A stretch of DNA of 39,582 bases from an uncultured Granulicella sp. Its GTDB lineage: Bacteria > Acidobacteriota > Terriglobia > Terriglobales > Acidobacteriaceae. The stretch is from NCBI GenBank assembly GCA_903932155.1, contig CAIZFH010000121.1, positions 1 to 39,582 of the forward strand, written 5' to 3'. The position numbers and the translations under genes were made by a program. Every line of letters starts with the position of its first letter. Positions within the stretch are counted from its first letter, which is position 1. Under the pieces are notes generated by a model. It saw only the letters and a program-made list of their open reading frames with translations, searched no databases and had not been told where the DNA came from. Positions 39,411 to 39,582 of the stretch are shown in pieces.

Positions 39411-39437
39411 GCTGACTCGCTGACTTGCTGACTTGCT
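39411..39437. repeat. Three tandem 8-nt units (GCTGACTY) plus a partial unit
   Basis: The units are GCTGACTC, GCTGACTT and GCTGACTT, ending in GCT. They are between two convergent genes and share the 8-nt unit family with 35433-35472. Confidence 0.8.
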
Positions 39438-39441
39438 CCAT

Positions 39442-39582
39442 CTACCAGGGCAGCGTTTCGCCCATGTGAAAGTAGCCGCCGGTGGGGCCGTCGTCTGGCA
39501 ATGTGGCCAGGCGCACCGAAGTCTTTGCGCCGTCCGCCAGCCCCAGCGTCGCCTGCGGGCCTCCCATGTCCGTCCTGACCCA
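39442..39582 (-). CDS. Short-chain dehydrogenase/reductase, C-terminal end (partial)
   Basis: Forty-six codons and a TAG stop of a gene that runs off the window. The translation VRTDMGGPQATLGLADGAK followed by LATLPDDGPTGGYFHMG and a final LPW is the usual C-terminus of NAD(P)-dependent short-chain dehydrogenases after the (V)RTDMGG element. The active site lies outside the window, so substrate and cofactor cannot be judged. Confidence 0.8.
   Translation of the reverse strand, partial: WVRTDMGGPQATLGLADGAKTSVRLATLPDDGPTGGYFHMGETLPW

Noticed and set aside
1-39582. Insertion sequences, prophage, tRNA or rRNA genes
   Set aside because: I saw no transposase, integrase, terminal repeats, tRNA cloverleaf or rRNA sequence when reading both strands by eye; a dedicated tRNA scan was not possible here.

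Overview
The window looks like a chromosomal segment of a Gram-negative, high-GC bacterium of the phylum Acidobacteriota, most likely family Acidobacteriaceae (the Granulicella/Terriglobus/Edaphobacter neighbourhood). This is a judgement from protein style, gene neighbourhoods, outer-membrane barrels, Tat exports and paired toxin-antitoxin genes. No rRNA or other decisive marker is present, so the genus is open.

Layout. Positions 1-5125 hold housekeeping genes on the plus strand: the end of ruvA, a small unknown gene, folD, coaE, an HtrA-type protease and an alpha/beta hydrolase. Positions 5133-9427 mix a vapBC pair, an outer-membrane barrel, an SH3/TPR periplasmic protein, uppP and a second Phd/PIN toxin-antitoxin pair. 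Positions 9475-19662 carry glgC, small unknown genes, a hydratase-family gene, a large Tat-exported glycosidase-like protein, a pabB-pabC fusion, an Mrp-type ATPase, a hotdog thioesterase and a TPR protein.

Positions 19672-30532 form the core of the window: a cytochrome and electron-transfer island of nine genes in two divergent arms. The minus arm, read from the centre outward, is a decaheme MtrA/DmsE-type cytochrome, a large MtrB/PioB-type outer-membrane barrel, a monoheme cytochrome c, an 11-heme membrane-anchored cytochrome, a b-type cytochrome, and a NapC/NirT-type cytochrome with three N-terminal membrane helices. The plus arm is a membrane-anchored tetraheme cytochrome, a ferredoxin-like subunit with four Fe-S clusters and an NrfD-type membrane subunit. 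Together they encode about 32 c-type hemes. The arrangement is what a full electron path from the quinone pool across periplasm and outer membrane would need: several alternative quinol modules, periplasmic carriers and a porin-cytochrome conduit. The 554-bp region between the arms has two perfect TGTGA-N6-TCACA operators and a phased array of a shorter motif.

Positions 30821-39582 return to metabolism and housekeeping: an alpha-glucan phosphorylase (glycogen, with glgC upstream), heme O synthase and a DUF420/CtaM-like protein (terminal oxidase assembly), ssb, a CPBP protease, a lactonase-type beta-propeller, a frataxin-like CyaY, a family 2 glycosyltransferase and the end of a short-chain dehydrogenase.

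Across the window there are three sequence-level themes: six genes with a TANNNT hexamer exactly 6 nt before the start codon (probable leaderless transcripts), intergenic tandem repeats of 7-8 nt units, and two convergent gene pairs whose stop codons share one CTAG.
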